From Duganella callida (lineage in GTDB: Bacteria; Pseudomonadota; Gammaproteobacteria; Burkholderiales; Burkholderiaceae_D), in contig NZ_SPVG01000237.1 of assembly GCF_004614165.1 (NCBI RefSeq), positions 1 to 64,000 of the forward strand: DNA of 64,000 bases, read 5' to 3'. The notes beneath the pieces were generated by a model that saw only the letters and a list, made by a program, of their open reading frames with translations, had not been told where the DNA came from and made no database searches. Shown here in pieces: positions 1 through 9,421 of this stretch. A program made the position numbers and the translations under genes. Positions within the stretch are counted from its first letter, which is position 1. Every line of letters begins with the position of its first letter.

Positions 1-2033
1 GCCTGTTGTGCCTGCTCCTGCTGCGCCGCCGTGGCGTTGGCCGGGAGGTTGACGCTCTGCGCCGCCGTCTGTGCCGCCAGCGCCTGCTGCTGGGCCTGTT
101 GGGCGGCCACGGTGGCGGCGTTCACGGTGGCGCTGGCCTGCTGGCGCGCGGTCTGGGCCTGCTGGGTGACGCGCGCCTGCTCGGCGGCGTTCTGGGTGGC
201 GGTTTCCTGTGCCTGATCGGCGGCCTGGGTGCGCGCGGTCTGGTTGGCCTGCTGCGTCTGGGCTTCCTGTTGCGTCTGCGCGGTCTGATTGGCCGCCTGG
301 GTCTGTGCCGCCTGCCGCGCTTGATCCAGGTTGGCGGCCTGCGTTTGCGCGTTCTGCTGCGCCTGCGTCTGGTTGGCCGCCAGGGTCTGTTGGTTCTGCT
401 GCGTCTGTGCGGCCTGGTTGGCGGCCTGCGTTTGCGCGTTCTGCTGCGCTTGGGCCTGGTTGGCCGCCAGGGTCTGCGCGTTCTGTTGCGTCTGTGCGGC
501 CTGGTTCGCCGCTTGTGTCTGCAAGGTTTGCGCCTGATCGGCCTGGTTTTGCTGCTGCTGCGCGGCCTGGGTCTGCTGCGCTTGCGTCAGCTGCTGTTGG
601 GCCGCCTGGTTCGCGGCCAGCGTCTGCTGCAGGCCCGCCACCTGTGCCGCCTGCGCCTGCTGTGCATTGGCCTGCAGCGTGGCGGTCTGCCGCGCCTGCA
701 GCTGTTGCGCGGCCTGCTGCTGTTCCAGCTGCGTCTGTTGTAGCTGGAGCGCTTGGGTCTGCCGGGCTTGCTGCGCATCGGCGGCCTCGGTGGCGGCCTG
801 GATGGCCTGCGCGCGCTGGGCGTCCGCGGCCTGATCGGCGACCGCCAGTTGCGCGGCTTGCAGGCGGTCGGTCTGCGCCTGCTGCACGGCCCGGGCCTGC
901 TGCTGTGCTGCCGTCTGGTTGGTCTGCAGTTGTTGCGCAGCCTGCTGTTGCGCGGCGCTCTGATTGGCCTGTAGCTGCTGATCGTTGCGCTGCTGCGCCG
1001 CCTGCGCCTGCTGCTGGTCCAGCGCTTGTGCCGTCTGGTTCTGCTGCAGGTTGGCCTGCTGGGCCGCTTGCGCCTGCTGCGCGGCGCTCTGGTTGGCCTG
1101 CAGCTGCTGGTCGTTCACCTGCTGCGCCGCCAGTTGTTGCTGGGTGGTCTGGGCCTGTTGCAGGTTGGCTTGCTGGGCGGCCTGTGCCTGCGGATTCACG
1201 ATCGGCGAGGGCGTCAAGCCCAGTTGCGTGTTGGTCTGTTGTTCGAGGTTGGCGCGCTGCGCCGCCAGGCGGTCGGCCGCCGTTTCCGGCAGCGGATTCT
1301 GCGACAACTGATCGAGTTCCGCGCGCGCCAGGTCCAGCCGCGTGTTGGCGGCCAGGTCGGCCGGCGTCAGGGCCGGCTGCTGCGACGAGGTCAGCACCTG
1401 GAACGGGTTGCTGGACAGTTCGGGAATCTGCGCGCTGCCCGCCGCGCTCAGCCGCTCGGCAAAGCGCTGCGCCAGAGCGCGGAAAGTATTCAGGGTGTTG
1501 TCCAGCGTGGAAGTGGTCTGCTGGTTGTTGGCGTTGAGCGCCGCGCGCAACAGTTCCGGATCGAGCGACAGGCCGCCGGTCAGGTCCGACAGCAGCGCCG
1601 GCTGCAGCGTCACGCCCACCCGCGCCAGGTTCTGCGCCAGCGTGTTGGCGCCGTCATTGGGCTGCTGGTTGAGACTGTTGACCAGGTCGTTCAGCAGCGA
1701 CGCCTGCAGCGGCTGGCCCTGGTCGAAGTCCACGGTCGGCAACAGGTTGAACGCATCGACCACGTTCTGCACCGCGGTGTTCACCGTGTCGGCGCGCGCG
1801 GCCGCATCGGCGTTGCCCGGGAGTTGCGACAGTTGCTCCTGGGAATTGGTGACCGTGAGCAGGAAGCTGGCCACCGGCGACAAGTCCACCGTGACCGACG
1901 CCGCCGGCGGCGCATCGGTGGCGGAGCCGACGCTATTAATGGTGGCATTGTTGACGGCGGCCGCCTCGCTGGCGCGCGATACCGGCTGCAATTCCGTCGC
2001 TGCCGACGGCGTCAGGGATGAGATGGGAAACAT
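1..2033 (-). CDS. Gln/Ala-rich low-complexity protein, 3' end outside window
   Basis: An uninterrupted minus-strand reading frame starts at ATG 2033, with AGGAG about 7 bases upstream, and runs off the left edge; 677 codons are visible. Residues 1 to about 270 are ordinary and mildly Ala/Leu/Asn-rich (start MFPISSLTPSAATEL). The remaining 400 or so residues are almost entirely Gln, Ala, Asn and Thr with few hydrophobic residues, as in QTQAANQAAQTQQ. There is no signal peptide or membrane segment in the visible part. Third-codon GC stays high, so this is coding and not random repeat. I do not recognise the family; long coiled coil or a disordered tether are both possible. The C-terminus, which may hold the recognisable domain, is missing. 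Confidence 0.8.
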   Translation of the reverse strand, partial: MFPISSLTPSAATELQPVSRASEAAAVNNATINSVGSATDAPPAASVTVDLSPVASFLLTVTNSQEQLSQLPGNADAAARADTVNTAVQNVVDAFNLLPTVDFDQGQPLQASLLNDLVNSLNQQPNDGANTLAQNLARVGVTLQPALLSDLTGGLSLDPELLRAALNANNQQTTSTLDNTLNTFRALAQRFAERLSAAGSAQIPELSSNPFQVLTSSQQPALTPADLAANTRLDLARAELDQLSQNPLPETAADRLAAQRANLEQQTNTQLGLTPSPIVNPQAQAAQQANLQQAQTTQQQLAAQQVNDQQLQANQSAAQQAQAAQQANLQQNQTAQALDQQQAQAAQQRNDQQLQANQSAAQQQAAQQLQTNQTAAQQQARAVQQAQTDRLQAAQLAVADQAADAQRAQAIQAATEAADAQQARQTQALQLQQTQLEQQQAAQQLQARQTATLQANAQQAQAAQVAGLQQTLAANQAAQQQLTQAQQTQAAQQQQNQADQAQTLQTQAANQAAQTQQNAQTLAANQAQAQQNAQTQAANQAAQTQQNQQTLAANQTQAQQNAQTQAANLDQARQAAQTQAANQTAQTQQEAQTQQANQTARTQAADQAQETATQNAAEQARVTQQAQTARQQASATVNAATVAAQQAQQQALAAQTAAQSVNLPANATAAQQEQAQQ
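325..530 (-). repeat. 87-bp tandem repeat inside the Gln/Ala-rich gene
   Basis: The segment GGTTGGCCGCCAGGG (plus strand) occurs at 371 and again at 458, with matching flanks on both sides. This gives a period of 87 bp (29 codons) and a little over two copies. The copies differ by scattered substitutions that keep the frame. It encodes part of the Q/A/N/T-rich tract and probably arose by in-frame duplication. Confidence 0.7.
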
Positions 2034-2215
2034 TGCCGCGCTCCTGGGTAGATTTGCGTCATCGATAGCATGCGCCTGGCTGCCGGGCCCGTCCGTGTGT
2101 TAATTCACATTAGCAGGTATTTTTTACATTGTTAGCTTGCGCACGGTCAAGCGCGGTTGATCGGCCTATCGTGACAGTTCCCTATGCAGCCCAACACACA
2201 AGAGAGGACATCACC

Positions 2216-2572
2216 ATGGATCAGAGCATCGACACCAAAATCAACAATACCCGCGACGGCGTCACCCAGATCGGCAAGGATCTGCGCGCCGACGCCCATG
2301 CCACCATCGACAAAGTGGCGGAAAAAGTGCCACCGGCAACCGACCGTCTGGCCGCCCAGGCCCACACCGGCGTCGACAAGGTGGCCGACGGCGTGGAATC
2401 CACCTCGGAACGCCTGGCCGCACGCGGCAAGCAGGCGCTGGAAACCTACAAGAACTTCACCGAGTCGAGCCGCAACCAGGTGCGCGCCAAGCCGATGCTG
2501 TCGGTGCTGGTCGCCGCTGCCGCCGGTTACGGCATCTCCAAGCTGCTGGGCGCGCGCAGCAGCAAGCAGTAA
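2216..2572 (+). CDS. Small YqjD/ElaB-like (DUF883-type) membrane-anchored protein
   Basis: The 118-residue protein begins MDQSIDTKIN. ATG 2216 is chosen because GAGAGGA lies just upstream; a longer reading from 2129 has no such site. Residues 1 to about 85 form an amphipathic, Ala/Asp/Lys-rich helix without Cys. Residues about 90-110 (RAKPMLSVLVAAAAGYGISKLL) form a single hydrophobic C-terminal segment after a basic RNQVRAKP, the layout of YqjD/ElaB proteins, which are inner-membrane anchored and stationary-phase or stress associated in E. coli. It sits 67 bp upstream of katE on the same strand, so a shared stress-related transcript is possible. The family call rests on architecture, not on a diagnostic motif. 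Confidence 0.65.
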   Translation: MDQSIDTKINNTRDGVTQIGKDLRADAHATIDKVAEKVPPATDRLAAQAHTGVDKVADGVESTSERLAARGKQALETYKNFTESSRNQVRAKPMLSVLVAAAAGYGISKLLGARSSKQ

Positions 2573-2586
2573 TCGTTACGCCATGC

Positions 2587-2609
2587 GGCTGCCGGCATGG
2601 CCGGCAGCC
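2587..2609 (+). other. Intercistronic hairpin before katE
   Basis: A perfect 10-bp stem (GGCTGCCGGC and its complement) closes on the 3-base loop ATG. No T-run follows, so it is unlikely to be a simple intrinsic terminator. It may stabilise the upstream message or attenuate katE. Confidence 0.5.
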
Positions 2610-2639
2610 TCCACCCCCGCCATACGCCAAGGATGACTT

Positions 2640-5057
2640 ATGACCAAGAGCAAGCAAGCACCGGCCTCCGTAATGGGGGCCGGTTCCATATTGAGCACCG
2701 TATCCGGCCCATCGTCCGCGACGCCACCCGATAACCTGGGCGGCGCCAGCACCCAAGAGCAGGCCCTGCTGGACAAAGTCGCCGGCGGCCAGCAGGCGGC
2801 GGCGGGCATGCCGTTCAACGCCAACAAGCCGGGCGAGCACGGCGACGCGTCGCGTTCGCCGCAGGCCGGCAAGACTTGCCCCGTATCCCATCCTGTCGCC
2901 ACCGCCAGCACCGTCGGCGAGACCAGCGCCTCGCCCAAGACCGGCGGCGGCGTGCCGCCGGTGGGCGTGTGCCCGGCCGGCCATCTGGACCGCGTGCGCG
3001 CCGACGGCAGCGGACAGCGCCTGACCACCAATCAGGGCGTGCCGGTGGCGGACAACCAGAATTCGCTCAAGGTCGGCCTGCGCGGCCCGACCGCGATGGA
3101 AGACTTCATCCTGCGCGAAAAGATCACCCACTTCGACCACGAGCGCATCCCTGAGCGGGTGGTGCACGCGCGCGGTTCGGCCGCCCACGGCTACTTCGAG
3201 AGCTACCAGGACCTGAGCGCCATCACCCGCGCCGCGCCGTTCGCGGCGGCCGGCAAGCGCACCCCGGTGTTCGTGCGTTTCTCCACCGTGGCCGGCGAGC
3301 GCGGCTCGGCCGACACCGTGCGCGACGTGCGCGGCTTCGCCGTCAAGTTCTACACCGACGAGGGCAACTGGGACCTGGTGGGCAACAACATCCCGGTGTT
3401 CTTCATCCAGGACGCGATGAAATTCCCGGACCTGATCCATGCCGTCAAGCCGGAGCCGAACAACGCCATCCCGCAGGCGGCCAGCGCGCACGACACCTTC
3501 TGGGACTTCGTCACGCTGATGCCGGAATCGACCCACATGCTGATGTGGCACACCTCCGACCGCGCCATTCCGCGCAGCTACCGTACCATGCAGGGCTTCG
3601 GCGTGCACACCTTCCAGCTGGTGAACGCCAACGGCGAAGCGGTGTTTTGCAAATTCCACTGGCAACCGGTGCAGGGCACCCACTCGCTGGTGTGGGACGA
3701 GGCGGCGAAGATCGCCGGCGCCGATCCCGACTTCCACCGCCGCGACCTGTGGGAAGCGATCGAGGCGGGTGCCTATCCCGAATGGGAACTGGGCCTGCAG
3801 ATCTTCACCGAAGAACAGGCCGACCAGTTCCCCTTCGATATCCTCGATCCGACCAAGATCGTGCCGGAGGAACTGGTGCCGGTGCAGGTGGTCGGCAAAA
3901 TGACGCTGAACCGCAATCCGGACAATTTCTTTGCCGAGACCGAGCAGGTGGCGTTTTGCACGGCGCACATCATCCCCGGCATCGACTTCACCAACGACCC
4001 GCTGCTGCAGGGCCGCATCCACTCCTACGTGGACACCCAGATCAGCCGCCTGGGCGGACCGAATTTCCACGAAATTCCGATCAATGCGCCGGTGGCGCCG
4101 CTGCACAACAACCAGCGCGACGGCATGCACCGCCAGGCCATCGCCCGCGGCCGGGTGGCGTACGAGCCGAATTCGCTGGGCGGCGGCTGTCCGTTCCAGG
4201 CCGGCATGGCCGGCTTCCAGACCGTGTTCAAGATGCCGCAGCCGCCGGAGGACAAGGTGCGCGGCAAACCGGAGCTGTTCGCCGACCACTATTCGCAGGC
4301 GCGCCTGTTCTGGATCAGCCAGACGCCGGCCGAGCAGGCCCACATCGTCAACGCCTTCCGCTTCGAATTGAGCAAGGTGCAGACCCCGGCCATCCGCGTG
4401 CGGCTGGTGTCCATGCTGGCCAATGTCGATCCTATCCTGGCCGAGGGCGTGGCCCAGGGACTGGGCATCGAGGTGCCCGCGCCGATGCCGCTGGCGACCC
4501 AGGCGCCGCCGCCGCATTACCATCCGTCGCCGGCGCTGTCGCTGCTGGCGCGGCCGGGGGCGACCGGCATCAAGACGCGCAAGGTGGCGATCCTGGCCGG
4601 CCACGGCGTCGACGCGGCCAGCCTGCAGGCGGTGTATGCCGACCTGCTGGCCGAGGGCGCGGCGCCGCGCGTGGTGTCGCCGCAACTGGGACAACTGGTG
4701 GCGTATGACGGCAGCCGCGTCGACGTCGAAGTCTCGATCGAGGCCACCCCCGCCGTGCTGTACGACGCGGTGGTGATCGCCGACGGCGCCGCCAGCGTGG
4801 CGATGCTGATGCGCGACCCCGACGCGCGCGACTTCATCCGCCAGCAGTACCGCCACTGCAAGCCGGTGCTGGCGCTGGGCGAGGGCAAGGATCTGCTGGA
4901 AAAGGTCGGCATCCCCACCGCGATGGATAACGGCGACGCCGACGCCGGGCTGTTTGTGGCCGCCGCCGGCGGAGCCGATGCCGGTCTGCAGGCGTTCAAG
5001 CAGGCGCTGGCCGGGCACCGCAACTTCCAGCGCGAGTTCGACGCCGCGCCGCTGTAA
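2640..5057 (+). CDS. katE: Large-subunit (clade 2, HPII-type) catalase
   Basis: Monofunctional haem catalase that converts hydrogen peroxide to water and oxygen in the cytoplasm. The 805 residues include the catalytic His at about 176 ([14 protein letters not shown]), the distal Asn region ([11 protein letters not shown]), and the proximal haem Tyr in [15 protein letters not shown]-terminal class-I amidotransferase/DJ-1-like domain (from about 640, [13 protein letters not shown]) is typical of HPII enzymes. E. coli KatE has 753 residues; the surplus is an N-terminal extension of about 130 residues carrying two CP-x-x-H motifs (C80 and C111). Start ATG 2640 follows AAGGA at good spacing. A terminator-like hairpin follows the stop. 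Confidence 0.95.
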   Translation: MTKSKQAPASVMGAGSILSTVSGPSSATPPDNLGGASTQEQALLDKVAGGQQAAAGMPFNANKPGEHGDASRSPQAGKTCPVSHPVATASTVGETSASPKTGGGVPPVGVCPAGHLDRVRADGSGQRLTTNQGVPVADNQNSLKVGLRGPTAMEDFILREKITHFDHERIPERVVHARGSAAHGYFESYQDLSAITRAAPFAAAGKRTPVFVRFSTVAGERGSADTVRDVRGFAVKFYTDEGNWDLVGNNIPVFFIQDAMKFPDLIHAVKPEPNNAIPQAASAHDTFWDFVTLMPESTHMLMWHTSDRAIPRSYRTMQGFGVHTFQLVNANGEAVFCKFHWQPVQGTHSLVWDEAAKIAGADPDFHRRDLWEAIEAGAYPEWELGLQIFTEEQADQFPFDILDPTKIVPEELVPVQVVGKMTLNRNPDNFFAETEQVAFCTAHIIPGIDFTNDPLLQGRIHSYVDTQISRLGGPNFHEIPINAPVAPLHNNQRDGMHRQAIARGRVAYEPNSLGGGCPFQAGMAGFQTVFKMPQPPEDKVRGKPELFADHYSQARLFWISQTPAEQAHIVNAFRFELSKVQTPAIRVRLVSMLANVDPILAEGVAQGLGIEVPAPMPLATQAPPPHYHPSPALSLLARPGATGIKTRKVAILAGHGVDAASLQAVYADLLAEGAAPRVVSPQLGQLVAYDGSRVDVEVSIEATPAVLYDAVVIADGAASVAMLMRDPDARDFIRQQYRHCKPVLALGEGKDLLEKVGIPTAMDNGDADAGLFVAAAGGADAGLQAFKQALAGHRNFQREFDAAPL

Positions 5058-5086
5058 CGGCACGCCCCCGGTCCCGGGGGCTGCCG
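5058..5086 (+). terminator. Hairpin after katE
   Basis: Directly after the katE stop, CGGCA-C-GCCCCCGG pairs with CCGGGGGC-TGCCG around a 2-base loop, giving about 13 bp of GC-rich stem with one bulge. No U-run follows, so termination may be weak or factor-dependent. Confidence 0.5.
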
Positions 5087-5186
5087 CTTATCTCCATAGT
5101 AGTATTCCCCCTGTGGCGGGCATGAGGTATGCTCGCCATAACGCTGTTGCCTCCTCCCTCGAAAGAAAGAATCCGGACACCGACAC

Positions 5187-6809
5187 ATGGACGTTTACGC
5201 CCCCCAGACCTGGAAGCCGCACGAGCGGCCTACCTTGCCCGGCTCGCCGTCCAATCCCGATCATCCGTTTGCCACGCGGGTGGCGTTCCTGATCGTCGGC
5301 CTGATCATCGGCATCACCGGTGGCCTGGGGAACGCGCTGGTATCGGTCAACCTGCCCTACCTGCAAGGTTCGCTGGGCGTGTACTCGACCGAAATCCAGT
5401 GGCTGCCGGCGGCCTACGTGATGGCCAACGTGTCGATGAACCTGCTGCTGGTGAAGTTCCGCCAGCAGTACGGCCTGCGTCTGTTCACCGAGCTGTTTCT
5501 GATCCTGTACGCGACCGTCACCGTGGCCCACCTGTTCGTGCACGGACTGGGATCGGCCATCGCGGTGCGCGCCGCGCACGGCATGAGCGGGGCGGCGCTG
5601 ACCAGTTTGAGCCTGTACTACACGCTGCAGGCGTTTCCGGCCGCGCACCGGCTGAAGGGCGCGGTGCTGGGCATCGGCTTCTCGCAGCTGGCGGTGCCGA
5701 TGGCGCGCTTGTTCTCGTCCGAGCTGCTGGAAATCGCCGAGTGGCGCGGCCTGTACTTTTTCGAACTGGGGCTGGCGCTGGTGTCGCTGGGCTGCGTGCT
5801 GGGCCTGAAACTGCCGCCGGGCGACCGTATCCGCGTGTTCGAAAAAATGGATTTCCTCACCTTCTTCCTGTTCGCGCCCGGCGTCGCGCTGCTGTCGGCG
5901 GTGCTGGCGCTGGGCCGCGCCGTGTGGTGGCTGGAGGCGCCGTGGGTCGGCTACAGCCTGGCCGGCGCCATCGTGCTGATCGCCGCCGCCCTGACCATCG
6001 AGCATAACCGCGCGCGGCCGCTGATCAACACGCGCTGGCTCAGCAACGGCAACATGGCGCGGCTGGCGCTGTCGGTGCTGCTGATCCGCGTGGTGCAGTC
6101 GGAGGCCAGCGGCACCGTCGGTTTCCTGCAGGCGCTGGGCCTGAACAACGACCAGATGCTGACCTTGTGGTGGATCGTGATGCTGGCCTCGGTGGCCGGC
6201 ATGGTGGCCAGCGCACTGCTGATCGCGCCGCCGCGCATCCCGATGATGCTGCTGTTTTCGCTGGGGGTGATGGCGCTGGGCGCCTACCTGGATTCCGATG
6301 CCACCAATCTGACGCGGCCGCAGGATCTGTACGTGAGCCAGTTCCTGCTCGGCTTTGGCGGCGGCATGTTCGTCGGTCCGACGTTTATTTCCGGTTTCGG
6401 CGCGGTGATCGCGGCGCCGAACAACCTGGTCAGCTTCTCGGTCATGTTCAGCATCACCCAGACCCTGGGCAGCCTGCTGGGCACCGCGCTGACCACGACC
6501 TTCCAGGTGGTGCGCGAAAAATACCATTCCAGTGTGCTGGTCGATAACCTGACCCTGCTCAACCCGCAGGTGGTGTCGCGCCTGCAGTCGGGCGGGCTGG
6601 CCAACCTGGGCGGCGCGGCCACGCGCGAGGCGAATATTCTGGCATACAACGACGTGTTCCTGGCGATCACCGTGCTGGCGCTGCTGACCATGGCCTGGCT
6701 GCTGGCGCGCTACCTGTGGACGCAATGCGTGGTGTGTCAGCCGTCGCCGGCGCACAACGCGCAGACCGGCATCGCCAACGTCTCCCTTAACAATTCCGGA
6801 TCCCGCTAG
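5187..6809 (+). CDS. MFS multidrug efflux permease (DHA2/EmrB-like)
   Basis: Inner-membrane proton-coupled exporter of 540 residues, the usual size for 14-helix DHA2 permeases. Hydrophobic segments begin at about residue 30 (VAFLIVGLIIGITGG) and recur to about 515. EIQWLPAAYVMANVSMNLLL is the conserved TM2-loop region of EmrB-type pumps. It is followed after 5 bp by a HlyD-type adaptor and then an outer-membrane factor, so the three should form a tripartite pump like EmrAB-TolC. The substrate cannot be read from sequence. ATG 5187 has only a weak ribosome site. No regulator is adjacent. Confidence 0.88.
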   Translation: MDVYAPQTWKPHERPTLPGSPSNPDHPFATRVAFLIVGLIIGITGGLGNALVSVNLPYLQGSLGVYSTEIQWLPAAYVMANVSMNLLLVKFRQQYGLRLFTELFLILYATVTVAHLFVHGLGSAIAVRAAHGMSGAALTSLSLYYTLQAFPAAHRLKGAVLGIGFSQLAVPMARLFSSELLEIAEWRGLYFFELGLALVSLGCVLGLKLPPGDRIRVFEKMDFLTFFLFAPGVALLSAVLALGRAVWWLEAPWVGYSLAGAIVLIAAALTIEHNRARPLINTRWLSNGNMARLALSVLLIRVVQSEASGTVGFLQALGLNNDQMLTLWWIVMLASVAGMVASALLIAPPRIPMMLLFSLGVMALGAYLDSDATNLTRPQDLYVSQFLLGFGGGMFVGPTFISGFGAVIAAPNNLVSFSVMFSITQTLGSLLGTALTTTFQVVREKYHSSVLVDNLTLLNPQVVSRLQSGGLANLGGAATREANILAYNDVFLAITVLALLTMAWLLARYLWTQCVVCQPSPAHNAQTGIANVSLNNSGSR

Positions 6810-6814
6810 AGCAC

Positions 6815-8017
6815 ATGGCTAACGACACCTCAGACAACAAAGACCCTTCCGACAACCGCGTGGCGGCGGTGGCCGCGGCCGCGGCGGCGGCCGCAGTGGC
6901 GGCAGCCGCGCCCACCGCGCCGGCGCCGGACCGGCGCGGCCAGATCATCTCGGCCGTGATCTTTTCGCTGGTGGCCCTGGTGGGGGTGCTGATCGTGCTG
7001 TATGCGTGGCGGCTGCCGCCGTTCACCAGCGCCATCGTCTCGACCGAGAATGCGCTGGTGCGCGGGCAGGTGACGCTGATCGGCACCCAGATCCCGGGCT
7101 ATGTGGTGGACGTCAGGGTGCAGGATTTCCAGTACGTGAAGCAGGGCGACCTGCTGGCGCAGATCGACGACCGCACCTACCAGCAGCGCTACGAGCAGGC
7201 CGTGGCGCAGCTGGCGGCGCAGAAGGCGGCGCTGCAGAACTGGGAACAGTCGCTGCGTTCCGCGCAGGCCGGCGTGCTGCTGAACGAGGCGACCGTCGCC
7301 AATGCCCAGGCGCAGGCGGCCAAGTCGGCGGCCGACCTGCGGCGCGTCGACGCGCTGGCGGCCGACGGCTCGCTGTCGCTGCGCGAGCAGGACGCGTCCA
7401 AGGCGGCGCGCACGCAGACCGTGGCGGCGGTGGACCAGGCGCGCGCCAACCTGGAAATCTCGAAGCAGCAGGTGCGCGCGGTGACGGTCAACAAGCTGTC
7501 GCTGGAAGCGGCGGTGGCCAATGCCGAAGCGGCGCTGAAGGCGGCCAAGGTCGATCTCGACAATACGCGCATCACGGCGCCGGAAGACGGCCAGCTGGGC
7601 CAGGTCACGGTGCGCAAGGGCGCGTATGTGAACACCGGTGCGCAGCTGATGGGCCTGGTGCCGAAGCAGCTGTGGGTGATCGCCAACCTGAAAGAGACGC
7701 AGATGAACAACGTGCGGGTCGGCCAGCCGGCCACCTTCAAGGTCGATGCGCTGGACGGCGCGGCGCTGACCGGCGTGGTGGAACGCATCTCGCCGGCCAC
7801 CGGCTCCGAATTCAGCGTGCTGCCGGCCGATAACGCCACCGGCAATTTCGTCAAGATCGCGCAGCGCATCCCGGTGCGCATCCGCATCGACCAGGGCCAG
7901 GCCAACACGCGGCGGCTGGCGCCGGGCATGTCGGTGATCGTCAGCATCGACACCTCGGTGCAGGTGGATGAGGAAGGCCACCGCACCAAGGTGAAACGCG
8001 GCGGAGAACAGCCATGA
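6815..8017 (+). CDS. HlyD/EmrA-family membrane-fusion protein
   Basis: Periplasmic adaptor (400 residues) linking the upstream permease to the downstream outer-membrane factor. A cytoplasmic N-terminus with an odd poly-Ala run (about residues 17-36) precedes one membrane helix (about 45-65, AVIFSLVALVGVLIVLYAW). Next come a biotinyl-lipoyl half (IPGYVVDVRVQDFQYVKQGD), a long Ala/Gln-rich coiled-coil hairpin (about 115-245), and the second lipoyl half plus beta-barrel (ITAPEDGQLGQVTVRKGAYV). The gene starts 5 bp after the permease stop and overlaps the next gene by 4 bp, so translation is probably coupled. Confidence 0.9.
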   Translation: MANDTSDNKDPSDNRVAAVAAAAAAAAVAAAAPTAPAPDRRGQIISAVIFSLVALVGVLIVLYAWRLPPFTSAIVSTENALVRGQVTLIGTQIPGYVVDVRVQDFQYVKQGDLLAQIDDRTYQQRYEQAVAQLAAQKAALQNWEQSLRSAQAGVLLNEATVANAQAQAAKSAADLRRVDALAADGSLSLREQDASKAARTQTVAAVDQARANLEISKQQVRAVTVNKLSLEAAVANAEAALKAAKVDLDNTRITAPEDGQLGQVTVRKGAYVNTGAQLMGLVPKQLWVIANLKETQMNNVRVGQPATFKVDALDGAALTGVVERISPATGSEFSVLPADNATGNFVKIAQRIPVRIRIDQGQANTRRLAPGMSVIVSIDTSVQVDEEGHRTKVKRGGEQP

Positions 8018-9387
8018 GGATGCATGCCATGGCGCTGGCCGTGCTGCTGGCCGGCTGCGCGGCCACGGTGCCGCCACCGCCCGCCTCCAGCCTGCGCACG
8101 CCGGCCGCCTGGCGCACCGCGGTCGAAGGCCAGAGCAGCGAACCGGTGGCGCGCGAATGGTGGCAAAGCTTCGGCGATCCGGCGCTGACCGCTTTGGTCG
8201 CCCAAGCGCTGCAGAACAATGGCGACCTGCGCGTGGCCCGCGCGCGCGTGGCGCAGTACCGCGCGCTGGTCGGCGTCGCCGAGGCGGGGCAGAAGGCCAA
8301 CGTCATCGTCGACAGCGCGCCGACGCGCACGCGCCAGCTGGCCTACAACGGCGTGCCGTACGTGACCAATGTCTACCAGGCCGAATTCCAGGCCAATTAC
8401 GAGGTCGACGTGTGGGGGCGGTTGGCCGCGCTGACCGACGCCGCCGTCGCCACCTACCAATCGGAGCAGGCCAACGCCGATGCGGCGGCGCTGTCGATCG
8501 CCGCCACCGTCGCCTCGGGCTACCTCAACCTGCGCGGACTGGACGCGCAGCTGGCGCTGACTGAGGCCACGCTCAAGCTGCGTGAGGAATCGCGCAACCT
8601 GGCGCAGAAACAGTTCGAAGTCGGCTACAGCTCGCGGCTGGAATGGCTGCAGGCGCAGGCTGAATACCAGACCACGGCCGAGCAGATCCCGCAGCTCAAG
8701 CGCGCCATCTTCGAACAGGAAAATGCGCTGTCGATACTCAGCGGCGGCAATCCCGGCCCGGTCGCGCGCGGCGTGGAACTGGAAGCGCTGCAGCCGCCGG
8801 CGGTGCCGGCCGGCCTGCCCTCCGAACTGCTGCGGCGCCGGCCCGACATCGCCCGTGCCGAATACAACCTGGTCGCCATCAACGCCAACCTGCGGGCCAC
8901 GCGCGACCAGATGCTGCCGTCGTTCAAACTGACCGCCGTGGGCGGCGTGCAGAATCTGAAGTGGCACGACTTCGTCAACGCGCCGACGGCGTTGTGGCGG
9001 CTGACCGGCGCGGTGGCCGCCCCGGTCTTCGAGGGCGACCGCATCCAGCACCAGACCGACGCCGCCGCGGCCCAGCGCGACCAGGCCATCTATGCGTATG
9101 AAAACGCCGTGCGCACCGCGTTTTCCGAGACCGACAACAGCCTGGGCGCCATCGTCCGCCTGAAAGAGCAGGCGGTGCAGAACGACGCGCGCCGGGCGAC
9201 GGCGGCCGAAACGCTGCGCATCGCCCACAACCGCTACCGCAACGGCTACGCCTCCTACCTGGAAGAACTGGACGCGCAGCGCACCCTGTTCGCGGCCGAC
9301 GTGAACCGATTGCAGCTGCGCACGCGCATCCTCACCGCCTCGGTCGACCTCTACCGCGCCATGGGCGGCGGCTGGACCGGCCGGTAG
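8014..9387 (+). CDS. Outer-membrane efflux lipoprotein (NodT/OprM family)
   Basis: TolC-type outer-membrane channel of 457 residues. The signal sequence MRMHAMALAVLLAGC ends in a lipobox (LAGC), so the mature protein should be lipidated at Cys15. Two OEP repeats are visible, one with WWQSFGDPALTALV near the start and one beginning near LRRRPDIARAEYNLVAINANL. It ends with the family signature SVDLYRAMGGGW. The start ATG overlaps the adaptor stop (ATGA). This is the third component of the MFS pump. Confidence 0.92.
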   Translation: MRMHAMALAVLLAGCAATVPPPPASSLRTPAAWRTAVEGQSSEPVAREWWQSFGDPALTALVAQALQNNGDLRVARARVAQYRALVGVAEAGQKANVIVDSAPTRTRQLAYNGVPYVTNVYQAEFQANYEVDVWGRLAALTDAAVATYQSEQANADAAALSIAATVASGYLNLRGLDAQLALTEATLKLREESRNLAQKQFEVGYSSRLEWLQAQAEYQTTAEQIPQLKRAIFEQENALSILSGGNPGPVARGVELEALQPPAVPAGLPSELLRRRPDIARAEYNLVAINANLRATRDQMLPSFKLTAVGGVQNLKWHDFVNAPTALWRLTGAVAAPVFEGDRIQHQTDAAAAQRDQAIYAYENAVRTAFSETDNSLGAIVRLKEQAVQNDARRATAAETLRIAHNRYRNGYASYLEELDAQRTLFAADVNRLQLRTRILTASVDLYRAMGGGWTGR

Positions 9388-9421
9388 GATCGGGGTCAGA
9401 GCCGACATTCGGACCCCGATC
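9388..9421. repeat. GATCGGGGTCAG-type hairpin between convergent genes
   Basis: GATCGGGGTC and GACCCCGATC form a perfect 10-bp inverted repeat that exactly fills the gap between the stop codons of two convergent genes. The left 19 bases recur at 60808-60826, and a related hairpin lies at 35832-35858. It probably serves as a two-way terminator and is a dispersed repeat unit. Confidence 0.75.

Noticed and set aside
325-530. Possible CRISPR-like direct repeats
   Set aside because: The copies are adjacent 87-bp in-frame units without unique spacers and are explained by a coding tandem repeat.
6-1537. Plus-strand frames in the first 1.5 kb (Leu/Arg/Gly- or Pro/Ala-rich)
   Set aside because: They are complements of the Gln/Ala-rich minus-strand gene, which has a ribosome site and a continuous frame to the edge.
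2457-5063. An 868-codon minus-strand open frame opposite katE
   Set aside because: It lies fully antisense to a well-supported catalase and has the Arg/His-rich composition of a shadow frame.
5187-9387. The MFS pump operon as a novel system
   Set aside because: The permease, HlyD adaptor and NodT channel are a standard EmrAB-TolC-type set with ordinary lengths and motifs.
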